This document shows positions 52,190 to 60,746 of a DNA stretch of 64,000 bases, in pieces. The DNA is taken from positions 1 through 64,000 of the forward strand of contig CAYJII010000008.1 of the NCBI GenBank assembly GCA_964370225.1. Reading direction: 5' to 3'. Position numbers and translations under genes: made by a program. Position 1 is the stretch's first letter, and each line of letters begins with the position of its first letter. Origin of the DNA: CAYJII01 sp964370225 (lineage in GTDB: Bacteria; Bacillota; Clostridia; Oscillospirales; Ruminococcaceae). The notes beneath the pieces are model-generated. The model searched no databases and was not told where the DNA came from. It saw only the letters and a list, made by a program, of their open reading frames with translations.

Positions 52190-52248
52190 TAAATACGCTT
52201 CTTTATCTATACACTAATATGGTGAAATATAGACAAATTTTAGCATAA

Positions 52249-53076
52249 TTACTCCTTTTTTCTAAAAAGCGAATGGGTTTGGCGGTATTCATTTGGCGTC
52301 ATAGAGTTCATACTCTTGAACACTCTAAAAAAGTAAGAATAGCTATTAAACCCGCAGTTTAGCATAATTTCCTGCGCTGATAGAGTTGTTTCAGCCAAAG
52401 CTTTTTTTGCGTGATTTATACGACAGCGCATGAGATATTGTATAGGAGTGTAGTTCATATACTCTTTGAATAATCTGCTGTAATGATAAAGCGAGTAGCC
52501 CGTCTGTTGCGCTAAATCATTGACACTAAGCTCTAATGAAAAATTCTCAGCGATAAAGGCTGCTGACTGCGCAATGCTTTTAACACGCTCACTATTTTCA
52601 TTATTATTTGTGTTAAAATACCAGTGATTTATCATATAGTTTATTATCTTAAGCACATTAATCTTAAAGTTTAGTTGAATAGAAATACAATCAGTATAAT
52701 AATCGTTAAATATATCGTTGAAAACCTGCTTAATAGCAAAGCTATCACCAAGAATGTATAGTCCTGGCATGGAGCTCAGTGCATCGCTAGTATCCGAGTT
52801 AGCGTTATAAGAAAAGCAGAAATATCTGCTGTGGTAAATACCGCCACCTTGAACGATAGCTCCAGGTCGTCTAAAATGAATGCAGTTTTCTTGCAAATAA
52901 TCCTTTTTTCCATCCACCATGATGAAAGCGCTATCCTTGACATATTCAATATACTCGAGCTCGTAATGTGTAACTATTCGCTCAGGATAGAGAAAATTCT
53001 CGTCTAAAATATTCTCATAATTCATCTTATATTCGTATGCGATGGGTGAAATATTCAATAAATGCTCACAAAACAT
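52249..53076 (-). CDS. AraC-family transcriptional regulator
   Basis: A 275-residue regulator. The N-terminal 160 residues form a probable ligand-sensing cupin-like domain (RPGAIVQGGGIYHSRYFCFSY). The C-terminal part carries two helix-turn-helix motifs: LSVNDLAQQTGYSLYHYSRLFKEYM and LSAQEIMLNCGFNSYSYFFRVFK, ending TPNEYRQ. It probably activates the GH3 gene just downstream (105-bp gap) and perhaps the divergent UroD-like gene. GAGGTG precedes the ATG. Confidence 0.9.
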   Translation of the reverse strand: MFCEHLLNISPIAYEYKMNYENILDENFLYPERIVTHYELEYIEYVKDSAFIMVDGKKDYLQENCIHFRRPGAIVQGGGIYHSRYFCFSYNANSDTSDALSSMPGLYILGDSFAIKQVFNDIFNDYYTDCISIQLNFKINVLKIINYMINHWYFNTNNNENSERVKSIAQSAAFIAENFSLELSVNDLAQQTGYSLYHYSRLFKEYMNYTPIQYLMRCRINHAKKALAETTLSAQEIMLNCGFNSYSYFFRVFKSMNSMTPNEYRQTHSLFRKKE

Positions 53077-53312
53077 AATAACACCTCAAAGTAAATGATA
53101 GCAAAATAGTTCATGTATAAAGCAAGATTGTATATTGTTAATTAGCGAATTTGATATTAATATATACATATGATGATAATAAAATAAAATTTAAATAGTA
53201 ATAATTAACAATTATATTGCTTAAAGTACACGATGTATATATTTGTATAATAACATAAAAAAGCAAGATAAGCAATGTATTTTGTTGCTAATAAATTAGA
53301 GGGGGAGTTTTT
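53077..53312. other. Divergent intergenic region between araC-type and UroD-like genes
   Basis: Candidate promoters point both ways. Minus strand: TTAACA (53136-53141), 16 bases, TATACA (53114-53119). Plus strand: TTGATA (53151-53156), 18 bases, GATAAT (53175-53180). Both are moderate matches, and no clear operator is seen. Confidence 0.4.
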
Positions 53313-54356
53313 GTGGAAAATACGTTATCAAGACAAGAGGTAATCGATGTTATAGAGGGGAAGGGTGCGGCAAAGCGCATTCCATTAGCGGTGCACCAAT
53401 GGATGTCTCCCCAAGCTTTTCTAGATAAAGAGGAAATTGTAAGAGGTATTCAGGAGAAATATCCAAATGACGTACAAGCAATATTTTTATCCATGCCACA
53501 AGTGTTCGATGCACCGAGCGACGACCCATCATTTCGCTGGCTGAACTTCGATAATCCGTTTCCGCCAAATGTTGCGCTTGATGCGGTTAGTGCGATTAGC
53601 GATTATGATGATATCGATGCTATATTAAGTGATTTTCCAGATCCGAATTATCATGGAATTATGCCACAAAATCCTCCACAGGCAGACGGAAGATACCGAT
53701 TAGGCGCGTGGTGGTACTTATTGTTTGAGCGTTTCTGGTCGCTTAGGGGAATGGAAAATGCACTATGTGATTTTTATGAATATCCTGATGAGGTGCATAA
53801 ACTGTTTAGAGCACTTACCGACTTTTACAAATCGGTGATGACTAGAGCGAAAAAAGAGCTCAATTTAGATGGAATGATGGTGAGTGATGACATAGGTACA
53901 CAGACTAGTACGTTTTTCTCAGAAGAAATTTTCACTGAGTTCTTTAAGCCATACTATAAGGAGTTATTTGACCATGCTCATTCGCTCGACATGCATTTTT
54001 GGTTGCACACATGTGGTAATGTGCTAAATTTCATTCCACATTTTATTGAAATAGGACTTGATGTACTTCACCCTATTCAAAAATATACTATGGAAGAAAA
54101 AGAAGTAGCACAAGCGTATGGAGACAAAATTTGCATATGGGCTGGTTTTGATGTGCAACAAAAAATTCCATATGGAACGCCCGAAGATGTGCGAGAAGAA
54201 GTGCGATTTATGTACGATACTTACTTTAGGAAAGATGGTAGATTTATCTTAGCGCTTGGGAATAATGTAACACCAGATACTCCCGTAGCGAGCGTTGAGG
54301 CACTGCTTGATGAGGCTGTGCAATACGGATTAAAAAAATGCGCAGAAGACAAGTAA
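53313..54356 (+). CDS. Uroporphyrinogen-decarboxylase-family protein, paralogue 3
   Basis: A 347-residue UroD/MtaA-type protein. It has MVSDDIGTQTSTFFSEEIF and FWLHTCGNVLNFIPHFIEIG, with H232 and C234 as the HxC metal-ligand pair. The late MtaA cysteine position reads LGNNVTPDTP and has no Cys. It starts at GTG 53313 after AGGGGGAG. It stands alone between divergent promoters and a terminator, next to an AraC-regulated GH3 gene. Substrate unknown; methyl transfer or ether/glycoside-associated chemistry would be guesses. Confidence 0.76.
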   Translation: MENTLSRQEVIDVIEGKGAAKRIPLAVHQWMSPQAFLDKEEIVRGIQEKYPNDVQAIFLSMPQVFDAPSDDPSFRWLNFDNPFPPNVALDAVSAISDYDDIDAILSDFPDPNYHGIMPQNPPQADGRYRLGAWWYLLFERFWSLRGMENALCDFYEYPDEVHKLFRALTDFYKSVMTRAKKELNLDGMMVSDDIGTQTSTFFSEEIFTEFFKPYYKELFDHAHSLDMHFWLHTCGNVLNFIPHFIEIGLDVLHPIQKYTMEEKEVAQAYGDKICIWAGFDVQQKIPYGTPEDVREEVRFMYDTYFRKDGRFILALGNNVTPDTPVASVEALLDEAVQYGLKKCAEDK

Positions 54357-54387
54357 AACGCTAATGCAGTCACAGTAGATATAAGGG

Positions 54388-54420
54388 AAAAAGCCGATGT
54401 GTGCTCACATTGGCTTTTTT
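54388..54420 (+). terminator. Terminator after UroD paralogue 3
   Basis: A 14-bp stem (54388-54401 with 54406-54419, one G-T pair), loop TGCT, T run. Confidence 0.88.
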
Positions 54421-54556
54421 GTGTGCTATAAAGGGGATTGCAAAAAAATAGCTAATTTCGACAAATTTCAGCTATCTTTTCAGCGAATTTTATACTATAC
54501 ATAAATATGAATTTTATGTTAAAATATAGAAATGCATTGTTTTAAGGAGAGTTTTT

Positions 54557-54910
54557 ATGAAACAGTTAAATATTATTGTGAGAAAAGAAAAGCTAAATGA
54601 AGTAAAAAAAGCAATTATAGAAAATAGCGCAGGTGGCATGACTGTATACGATGTGAGCGGTTGTGGAACTTTTGCTGAACTACCTGACATAGAGGGTTTG
54701 GTGTATTCGCCTGACATGAAAAGAGATGTTATGCTCACAGCGAAAGTGAAAATTGAAGTTGTGGTGCACGATAACGAAGTCGAAACTTTAATTGATAAAG
54801 TGTGCGATGCTGCCTTCACAGGGAAATGTGGTGACGGTAAAATTTTTGTAAGTCCGATTGAGCGTGCGTTTAGAATTCGCACACGCGAATGGGATGAGGA
54901 AGCAATATAA
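54557..54910 (+). CDS. PII-family signal protein with a divergent T-loop
   Basis: A 117-residue GlnB/GlnK-type protein. The B-loop TGKCGDGKIFVSP and C-loop RIRTREWDEEAI are intact, so ATP/ADP binding is likely. The T-loop differs: GCGTFAELPDIEGLVYSPD replaces the GxGRQKG...YRGAEY pattern. It is about five residues longer and lacks the Gln that senses 2-oxoglutarate and the usual Tyr51 context. AmtB and glutamine synthetase are absent nearby. It heads the redox operon, so control of that enzyme or its permease is the leading inference. AAGGAGAG precedes the ATG. Confidence 0.86.
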   Translation: MKQLNIIVRKEKLNEVKKAIIENSAGGMTVYDVSGCGTFAELPDIEGLVYSPDMKRDVMLTAKVKIEVVVHDNEVETLIDKVCDAAFTGKCGDGKIFVSPIERAFRIRTREWDEEAI

Positions 54911-54996
54911 ATAGTAAACTGAGATGGCAAGCACGTAGATAGAAAATGATGAAAATGCCTAAAAATTTGCCTATTATGGCGGAATGGAGCAATAAA

Positions 54997-55320
54997 TTGA
55001 GAGTAATAGAACACCCGATACTTGATACATTAGATGTATCAGATACAATTACGATATATTTTGATGAAAAACCGATACAAGCGCTAAAGGGCGAAATGAT
55101 ATCAGCCGCATTGGTAAACGCTGGGATAGTATCTTTTAGAAGAACGCATAAAAAAGGCGAACCGCGCGGTATTTTTTGCGCAATTGGCCGCTGTACAGAC
55201 TGTATGATGATAGTTGACGAAGTGCCAAACACGAGGACATGTGTAACTGCAGTACGTGACGGGATGCGCGTAAAAACTCAAAATGGCCTGGGTGGTTTTG
55301 CTAAAGAGGGGGAAGAATAA
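54997..55320 (+). CDS. HcnA-like [2Fe-2S] subunit
   Basis: A 107-residue ferredoxin-like protein with a cluster motif FCAIGRCTDCMMIV...TRTC (C-x4-C-x2-C-x11-C). It matches small subunits of hydrogen-cyanide synthase, opine oxidase and hydroxyproline or proline dehydrogenase complexes. Start: a TTG at 54997 has GGAG 7 bases upstream and gives the usual start RVIEHPIL. An ATG at 54946 is in frame but lacks a ribosome site. Its stop overlaps the next start by one base (TAATG). It follows the PII gene. Confidence 0.82.
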   Translation: MRVIEHPILDTLDVSDTITIYFDEKPIQALKGEMISAALVNAGIVSFRRTHKKGEPRGIFCAIGRCTDCMMIVDEVPNTRTCVTAVRDGMRVKTQNGLGGFAKEGEE

Positions 55321-56429
55321 TGAAAACAATTTTCACCGATATAGCAATAATTGGAGCTGGTTCAGCTGGTTTATCAGCAGCGTACATGGCAGCTAGTGCT
55401 GGAGCAAAAGTATTAGTACTAGACGAAAATCATTTGCCCGGAGGACAGTTATTTAAGCAGATACATAAATTTTTTGGTTCAAGAGCGCATCAAGCGGGAG
55501 TGCGTGGTTTTACGATAGGAGAGCAACTGCTAAAAAAAGTAGATGAAAGTGGAGCTGAAGTTTGGCTTAATGCGCTGGTATATGGGATTGAAAAAAATTG
55601 CAATTTGGGCGCAATATATAATAATGAGCATTATGTGATAAAAGCAAAAAAAGTGATTATCGCAACAGGTGCTAAGGAAAATTACATGCCATTCCCAGGG
55701 AGTACATTGCCTGGTGTAATGGGAGCAGGCGCGGCGCAGACGATGATAAATGTAAGTAGAGTGTTACCGGGGCAAAAAGTTTTGATGCTTGGAAGTGGAA
55801 ATGTTGGGCTCATCGTGTCATATCAGCTAATGCAAGCTGGTGCAGATGTTGTCGCACTAGTCGAAGGTGCACCACAAATTGGTGGGTATGCAGTGCATGC
55901 TGGTAAAATCAAACGAGCAGGTGTGCCAATATTTGTGGGACACACCATAAAAAAAGTTATGGGTCAAGATAAAGTTACAGGAGTAGAAATAGTCGCACTA
56001 GATGATAAATGGAACCAAATAAAAGGTAGCGAAAAAATCTTTGAAGTTGATACAGTCTGTCTTGCAGTTGGGCTTAATCCTATGTCAGAGCTAGTGTGGA
56101 TGGCTGGTTGTGAGTTTGATTTTATACCGATGTTTGGAGGACATGTACCGCTACATGATGAAAACATGGAAACTACTGTCAAAGGACTATATGTTGCAGG
56201 CGATGTTACCGGAGTAGAGGAAGCGTCCTCTGCGATGGAAGAAGGCAATTTAGCGGGAGTATGTGCAGCTGAGTCGTTGGGATATATGGACGCACAAACA
56301 GCCACAGAGAAAAAAAGCGAAATTAAAGCAAGATTATCAGTGCTACGCTCAGGAATGTTCGGCGAAAAAAGAAGAGTGGCAAAAGAGTCTCAAATCAGTA
56401 GCATGAAAAAGCGAATAGTAGGGGAGTAG
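55320..56429 (+). CDS. HcnB-like FAD/NAD(P)-type dehydrogenase subunit
   Basis: A 369-residue two-dinucleotide-fold flavoprotein. The FAD site is IAIIGAGSAGLSAAYMAAS at the N-terminus and the second site is VLMLGSGNVGLIVSYQL. A last FAD block is GLYVAGDVTGVEEASSAMEEGNLAG. HcnB-type subunits usually carry a C-terminal BFD [2Fe-2S] domain; it is missing here but encoded separately two genes on. This is the probable electron-relay subunit of the dehydrogenase complex. Confidence 0.85.
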   Translation: MKTIFTDIAIIGAGSAGLSAAYMAASAGAKVLVLDENHLPGGQLFKQIHKFFGSRAHQAGVRGFTIGEQLLKKVDESGAEVWLNALVYGIEKNCNLGAIYNNEHYVIKAKKVIIATGAKENYMPFPGSTLPGVMGAGAAQTMINVSRVLPGQKVLMLGSGNVGLIVSYQLMQAGADVVALVEGAPQIGGYAVHAGKIKRAGVPIFVGHTIKKVMGQDKVTGVEIVALDDKWNQIKGSEKIFEVDTVCLAVGLNPMSELVWMAGCEFDFIPMFGGHVPLHDENMETTVKGLYVAGDVTGVEEASSAMEEGNLAGVCAAESLGYMDAQTATEKKSEIKARLSVLRSGMFGEKRRVAKESQISSMKKRIVGE

Positions 56430-56430
56430 T

Positions 56431-56937
56431 ATGATGAACGGTGTAATTTACACAGGGGTACCATCAAAGGAGGAGCTAAGCACTTGTCCTGGTATGCCCA
56501 GTGAAGAGATAATGAGAGAAAAGCGCATTCCTAGAATTGAATGTGTACAAGAAATTCCATGTAATCCTTGTGAAGGTATTTGTCCGACAGGTGCGATAGT
56601 AATCGGCGAAAACATTACAGATTTACCAAGACTTGTCGCAGAAAAATGTACGGGATGCGGATTATGTGTGGCTAATTGTCCAGGACTTGCGATAACAATG
56701 ATAGATAAATCGAAATCCCAAACTCATGCAAAAGTTGACTTCCCATTTGAATATTTACCGCTACCGAGTGTTGGGGATATTGTTGATGCGGTGGGACGTG
56801 ATGGTAACTATGTCTGTCAAGGTGAAATTATTAGCATTAAAAAGCTAAAAGCGTACGATGCAACCACTGTGATTTCGATGAGTGTGCCGATGGAGTACGC
56901 CGATGAAGTTGTGAGCATGAAAAGGCTTGGGAAGTAG
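56431..56937 (+). CDS. 2x[4Fe-4S] ferredoxin subunit of the dehydrogenase complex
   Basis: A 168-residue protein. The first cluster region is IPCNPCEGICPTG (with a Cys five residues earlier) and the second CTGCGLCVANCPG. The C-terminal half is a beta-rich segment without cysteines. Proline dehydrogenase complexes of Thermococcales have a comparable extra ferredoxin subunit (from memory). AGTAGGGGAG precedes the ATG; the next gene begins 7 bases after its stop. Confidence 0.85.
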   Translation: MMNGVIYTGVPSKEELSTCPGMPSEEIMREKRIPRIECVQEIPCNPCEGICPTGAIVIGENITDLPRLVAEKCTGCGLCVANCPGLAITMIDKSKSQTHAKVDFPFEYLPLPSVGDIVDAVGRDGNYVCQGEIISIKKLKAYDATTVISMSVPMEYADEVVSMKRLGK

Positions 56938-56944
56938 GGAGTAT

Positions 56945-57214
56945 ATGGAAGATTTAATAATATGTCGCTGTCAAGAAGTGACGAAAAAAGAAATAGTAGA
57001 CGCGATAAAAGATGGGGCGACTACAGTAGACGGAGTTAAAAGACGCACTCATGCTTGCATGGGACTATGTCAAGGAAAAACTTGCTCAAGATTAGTGCAA
57101 AATATAGTAGCAAAAGAAACAGGTATTTCTCCCAAAGAAATCCCACCACAAAAAAGCAGAATGCCAGTGCGTCCTGTGAAGCTGGGAGTTTTTAAGGGGG
57201 AAGACAATGAATAA
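56945..57214 (+). CDS. BFD-like [2Fe-2S] protein
   Basis: An 89-residue protein of the BFD type: CRCQEVTKKEIVDAI near the N-terminus and CMGLCQGKTCSRL later, giving four cysteine ligands. In HcnB/OoxA-type proteins this domain is fused at the C-terminus; here it is a separate subunit. The stop overlaps the next gene by 8 bases. The start at 56945 follows AGGGAG with a short spacer; TTG 56927 is in frame but inside the previous gene. Confidence 0.82.
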   Translation: MEDLIICRCQEVTKKEIVDAIKDGATTVDGVKRRTHACMGLCQGKTCSRLVQNIVAKETGISPKEIPPQKSRMPVRPVKLGVFKGEDNE

Positions 57215-58373
57215 GAGCGATGTAATTATAGTCGGCGGAGGAATAATGGGAAATTCTATCGCATGGCAGCTTTCTAAAAGAGGTAAAAGTGTAATCGTTT
57301 TAGAAAAAAGCGATGTTGCATCAGGAGCAGCAGGAGCGACCGATGGGGTTGTGGGATATCATACGAAAAAACCAGGCCCACAGCTTGATCTTGCAGTGCA
57401 GTCAATCGAGATGTTTGATGGACTATCAGAGCAACTAGACTATGATATTGAATACGAAAAAAACGCTGGTGGTATGCAACCTGTAGAGGATAAAGAGCAG
57501 TACGACATGCTCTTTGCAATGGTGGAAGAGCAGAAAAAAAGCGGTGTAGACATAAAAATGATTAGCGCAGAAGAAGCGTTTGAAATTGAGCCTGAAATTG
57601 CAAAAGATATTTACGGTGCATTATATTCAAAAACAGGTGGGAAAGTAAATCCAATAGCTTTGACTATGGCTTTTTCACAAGCGGCAAAAAAACTAGGGGC
57701 AGTAGTAAACAATAACACACAAGTGAATAGCTTCATTATAGATGGACAAAAAATCTTGGGAGTGCGTACAAATAAAGGTCAATTTTTCGCTGATGTTATC
57801 GTGAATGCAGCAGGTGCATGGGCTGGTGAAATAGCAAATATGCTAAATCTTTATATGCCGATAAAACCTAGAAAAGGTCAGCTCGCAGTAACTGAGCCAA
57901 TTGCTCCTTTCATGAAAGCGACAGTGCAATGCGCGCTATATAATATCATAAAATTTAGACCAGAAACGATAAAAGATGAAGCAGTATTAAAGCTAGGGTC
58001 TTCGCTTAGTATCGAACAGACTGAAGAAGGTAGCATTATAATTGGTGGAACACGTGAGTTTGAGGAGTTTAATGATGAGAACACATTTGAAGCAATCGAA
58101 ATCATGATGAATCGAGCTACAAGATTTTTTCCACTACTCAAAAATGTTAGTGTGGTGCGCTATTTCTCAGGTTTTAGACCATTCACTCCAGATGGTTTAC
58201 CGCTACTTGGGAAAGTTGACGCATACGATAATTTTTACATGGCAGCTGGACATGAGGGAGATGGAATTGCACTAGCTCCAATTACAGGGAAATTAATTAG
58301 CGAAATTATATGTGATGGAAAAAGTTCGTATGATTTATCGGACTTTAACCCGAACAGGTTTTGCGAAAAATAA
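57207..58373 (+). CDS. DAO-family FAD-dependent dehydrogenase (catalytic subunit)
   Basis: A 388-residue member of the DadA/HcnC/glycine oxidase family. The FAD site is VIIVGGGIMGNSIAWQLSKRG. Also visible are GGKVNPIALTMAF and, near the C-terminus, RPFTPDGLPLLGK and AAGHEGDGIALAPITGKL. In related complexes this subunit oxidises an amine or imino acid (proline, hydroxyproline, sarcosine or an opine). AAGGGGGAAG precedes its ATG. The substrate cannot be read from the sequence. Confidence 0.84.
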   Translation: MNKSDVIIVGGGIMGNSIAWQLSKRGKSVIVLEKSDVASGAAGATDGVVGYHTKKPGPQLDLAVQSIEMFDGLSEQLDYDIEYEKNAGGMQPVEDKEQYDMLFAMVEEQKKSGVDIKMISAEEAFEIEPEIAKDIYGALYSKTGGKVNPIALTMAFSQAAKKLGAVVNNNTQVNSFIIDGQKILGVRTNKGQFFADVIVNAAGAWAGEIANMLNLYMPIKPRKGQLAVTEPIAPFMKATVQCALYNIIKFRPETIKDEAVLKLGSSLSIEQTEEGSIIIGGTREFEEFNDENTFEAIEIMMNRATRFFPLLKNVSVVRYFSGFRPFTPDGLPLLGKVDAYDNFYMAAGHEGDGIALAPITGKLISEIICDGKSSYDLSDFNPNRFCEK

Positions 58374-58393
58374 TGAATAAGTAGGTAAATATA

Positions 58394-59815
58394 ATGATTA
58401 GAATTATCATTCCTATGGCAGTATTACTTATAATAATACTGGTGAAAAAGTTACCGATTATCGGTGGGAAGATAAACATAGCGCTTATCATAACAGGCAT
58501 GCTGACTTTGATACTCTCAGGAATGTACAACCCTGGCGACTGGGTAGTCGCGTGGGCAGACGGGCTTGATAGATTGGGGTGGATTATCGCCCTATCAATT
58601 GTAGGCAGTATCTTTGCGGAGATATCCTCAAGACTGGGCACAATCGACACGATAATAGGTACATTAACCGCAAAGTTTGGTCGATACCCTAGAATACTGA
58701 TTGTGTGCATACTCTTTGCGCTAGTACTTGCAGGTTCGCTTTTAGGCGATGCGATTGCAGCGGCAACAGTTATTGGGATGCTGACCATAGGCATACTTTC
58801 TTCTATGAATATGCCGTACGAGCGCATATGCTCTATAATTGTTATGGGAGCATGTATTGGCTCGATTATGCCACCGATGACACAGGCACTCGCATTAGCA
58901 TCCTCTTTAGTTGAAGCAGACGCAGACACAGTAATAAACATGGGATATATTACTGTGGGTATAGTATTTGTGGTGATAGCGCTATATTGCAGTTTGTTTT
59001 TGGTGCGCAAAGAAAATGTGCCTGGAGCAAATAGTGAAGTGGAAATAAAATTTTCAGGGCAAAAGGCTAGTGAGATATTAAAATCAAACTGGAAGTCGTT
59101 AATCCCTATGGGAATACTAATATTGATAGTGTTACTTCGCACGGTAGATGTTCCATTTGTGGGTGTGGATTTAGGACCAACAATATTAGATAGCATAACG
59201 CTTTATACATTGGATAGCGGTGAGAAAGTAACGCTTTTTAGTTGGCTATCCGGTGTTACTGGGTTAAAAGGTTTTACAAATGGGATTGTACTTTCGATTA
59301 TATGTGCAATCGGCGTTTCGTTTTTCTTCCCAGTGGTAAAACATAATGCAAAAGACATAGTAGTGCAAGGTATGGACAAGGTGAAAAATACTGTAGTATT
59401 ACAGATTTCCTGTGCATTCATGCTAGGAGCGTTTTACACATCAGGAGCTATTGACGAAATCTCAGTTTTCGCACAAAACTTAGATGGTAATATCCTAAAA
59501 ATTGGCGGAGTAGCGGCAATGCTGCTTATTGGGATGCTTACAGGTTCGCAATCAACAACACAAAATGTAATATTCTCATTTTTTGGTCCTGCTCTAGTAA
59601 GTATCGGACTAAACCCAGTCTTTGCAGCAGTTGCAGGGGCAAATTTAGCTGCGGCTGGTCAGGGTCTACCACCTGCAGATTTAACTACATTCGTAGTAGC
59701 TGGCATAGTTTCAGCTCAGTTTGGGAAAAAAGTTGATCCGATAAAATCCATGGTATACTCAATTCCGATGTGCATATGCTTCCTAGTAATGGGATTAGTG
59801 TTCTTATATATTTAA
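58394..59815 (+). CDS. Ion-transporter-superfamily permease (carboxylate/amino acid type)
   Basis: A 473-residue membrane protein with about 12-13 hydrophobic segments. Layout and motifs (SLLGDAIAAATVIGML, GACIGSIMPPMTQALALASS, then GSQSTTQNVIFSFFGPALVS and AAGQGLPPADLTTFV) suggest the IT superfamily (GntP/DctM/YjiG-like). The subfamily is not certain. It probably imports the substrate of the adjacent dehydrogenase. The ribosome site is weak (AAGTAGGT), so translation may depend on the upstream gene. Confidence 0.75.
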   Translation: MIRIIIPMAVLLIIILVKKLPIIGGKINIALIITGMLTLILSGMYNPGDWVVAWADGLDRLGWIIALSIVGSIFAEISSRLGTIDTIIGTLTAKFGRYPRILIVCILFALVLAGSLLGDAIAAATVIGMLTIGILSSMNMPYERICSIIVMGACIGSIMPPMTQALALASSLVEADADTVINMGYITVGIVFVVIALYCSLFLVRKENVPGANSEVEIKFSGQKASEILKSNWKSLIPMGILILIVLLRTVDVPFVGVDLGPTILDSITLYTLDSGEKVTLFSWLSGVTGLKGFTNGIVLSIICAIGVSFFFPVVKHNAKDIVVQGMDKVKNTVVLQISCAFMLGAFYTSGAIDEISVFAQNLDGNILKIGGVAAMLLIGMLTGSQSTTQNVIFSFFGPALVSIGLNPVFAAVAGANLAAAGQGLPPADLTTFVVAGIVSAQFGKKVDPIKSMVYSIPMCICFLVMGLVFLYI

Positions 59816-59828
59816 GATGAGGTAGAAT

Positions 59829-60503
59829 ATGAGTAAAAAACTAGGCATATTAATGCTTGATACAAAATTTCCACGAATACCTGGGGATGTTGGGAATGAG
59901 AATTCTTTTTCTTTCCCGATTGTAAAAAAAGTAATAAGTGGTGCTGACCCCAAATCAGTTGTGATAGACGGAAATAAGAAACTGCTAAAGCCTTTTATTG
60001 ACGCTGCCATCGAACTTGAAAACACAGGTGTTAGTGCGATTACAACAAGTTGTGGTTTTTTGGCGATGTTCCAAAAGGAGCTGGCTGATGCAGTAAAAAT
60101 ACCAGTTTTTACCTCTGCGCTATTGTGGGTAGCTACTGTGTCAAGCATGCTAAAAACTGGTGAGGTAGTGGGCATTTTGACTGCGAATAGCGAGACATTA
60201 TCAGAAAAACACTATATTGGTGCGGGGATAGATAAAATCGATAAAATTGTATACGGCATGGAAAAAACAAAATTTGGCGAAGTGTTTGTAGGGAATAGTG
60301 ATACTTTGAACGAAGAGCTAGCCAAAAGTGAAATGATAGCCGTAGCGACAAAAATGGTGGAAGAACATCAAAATATCGGTGCTATAGTTTTTGAGTGTAC
60401 AAATATGCCACCATATGCAAAAGCGGTGGAAGAAGCTACAGGGCGAAAAGTATATGATATTGTGAGTTTAGCGGAGAGTGTGATGCGCTCACATATATAT
60501 TAA
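59829..60503 (+). CDS. Asp/Glu racemase-superfamily protein
   Basis: A 224-residue protein. The two catalytic cysteines of cofactor-independent racemases are present, C75 (TTSCGFLAM) and C190 (FECTNMPPY). The superfamily includes aspartate and glutamate racemases, hydantoin racemase and maleate isomerase. Its place behind a permease and a dehydrogenase suggests it converts the imported enantiomer to the oxidised one. GATGAGGT precedes the ATG. Last gene before a terminator. Confidence 0.84.
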   Translation: MSKKLGILMLDTKFPRIPGDVGNENSFSFPIVKKVISGADPKSVVIDGNKKLLKPFIDAAIELENTGVSAITTSCGFLAMFQKELADAVKIPVFTSALLWVATVSSMLKTGEVVGILTANSETLSEKHYIGAGIDKIDKIVYGMEKTKFGEVFVGNSDTLNEELAKSEMIAVATKMVEEHQNIGAIVFECTNMPPYAKAVEEATGRKVYDIVSLAESVMRSHIY

Positions 60504-60521
60504 GAGTTTACGATTGTCGAA

Positions 60522-60561
60522 AAAACAAGGATTTTGGAATTATACCGAAATCCTTGTTTTT
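60522..60561 (+). terminator. Terminator of the PII/dehydrogenase operon
   Basis: A 16-bp stem (60522-60537 with 60545-60560, one G-T pair), 7-base loop, T run. Confidence 0.9.
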
Positions 60562-60620
60562 ATTAATAATCGCATAATATTATGTGATTTATTACATATG
60601 CCAAAAAGAGCTCTTTGCTA

Positions 60621-60648
60621 TTGATTTTAATTTTAAATGATGTATAAT
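60621..60648 (+). promoter_or_regulatory. Promoter of the EAL protein gene
   Basis: TTGATT (60621-60626), 16-base spacer, TATAAT (60643-60648), about 98 bases before the start codon. No c-di-GMP riboswitch signature is seen in the leader. Confidence 0.6.
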
Positions 60649-60746
60649 TATAGTATACAACCTATTTTAAGAAAAGTATGTCTATTGAAAAAAATGCAGT
60701 TTTACCGATGATGTAATTAAAATTAATAATATTTGAGGAGGTCGCT

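Noticed and set aside
60649..60746. c-di-GMP riboswitch before the EAL gene
   Set aside because: None of the conserved aptamer sequence elements is visible in the short leader.
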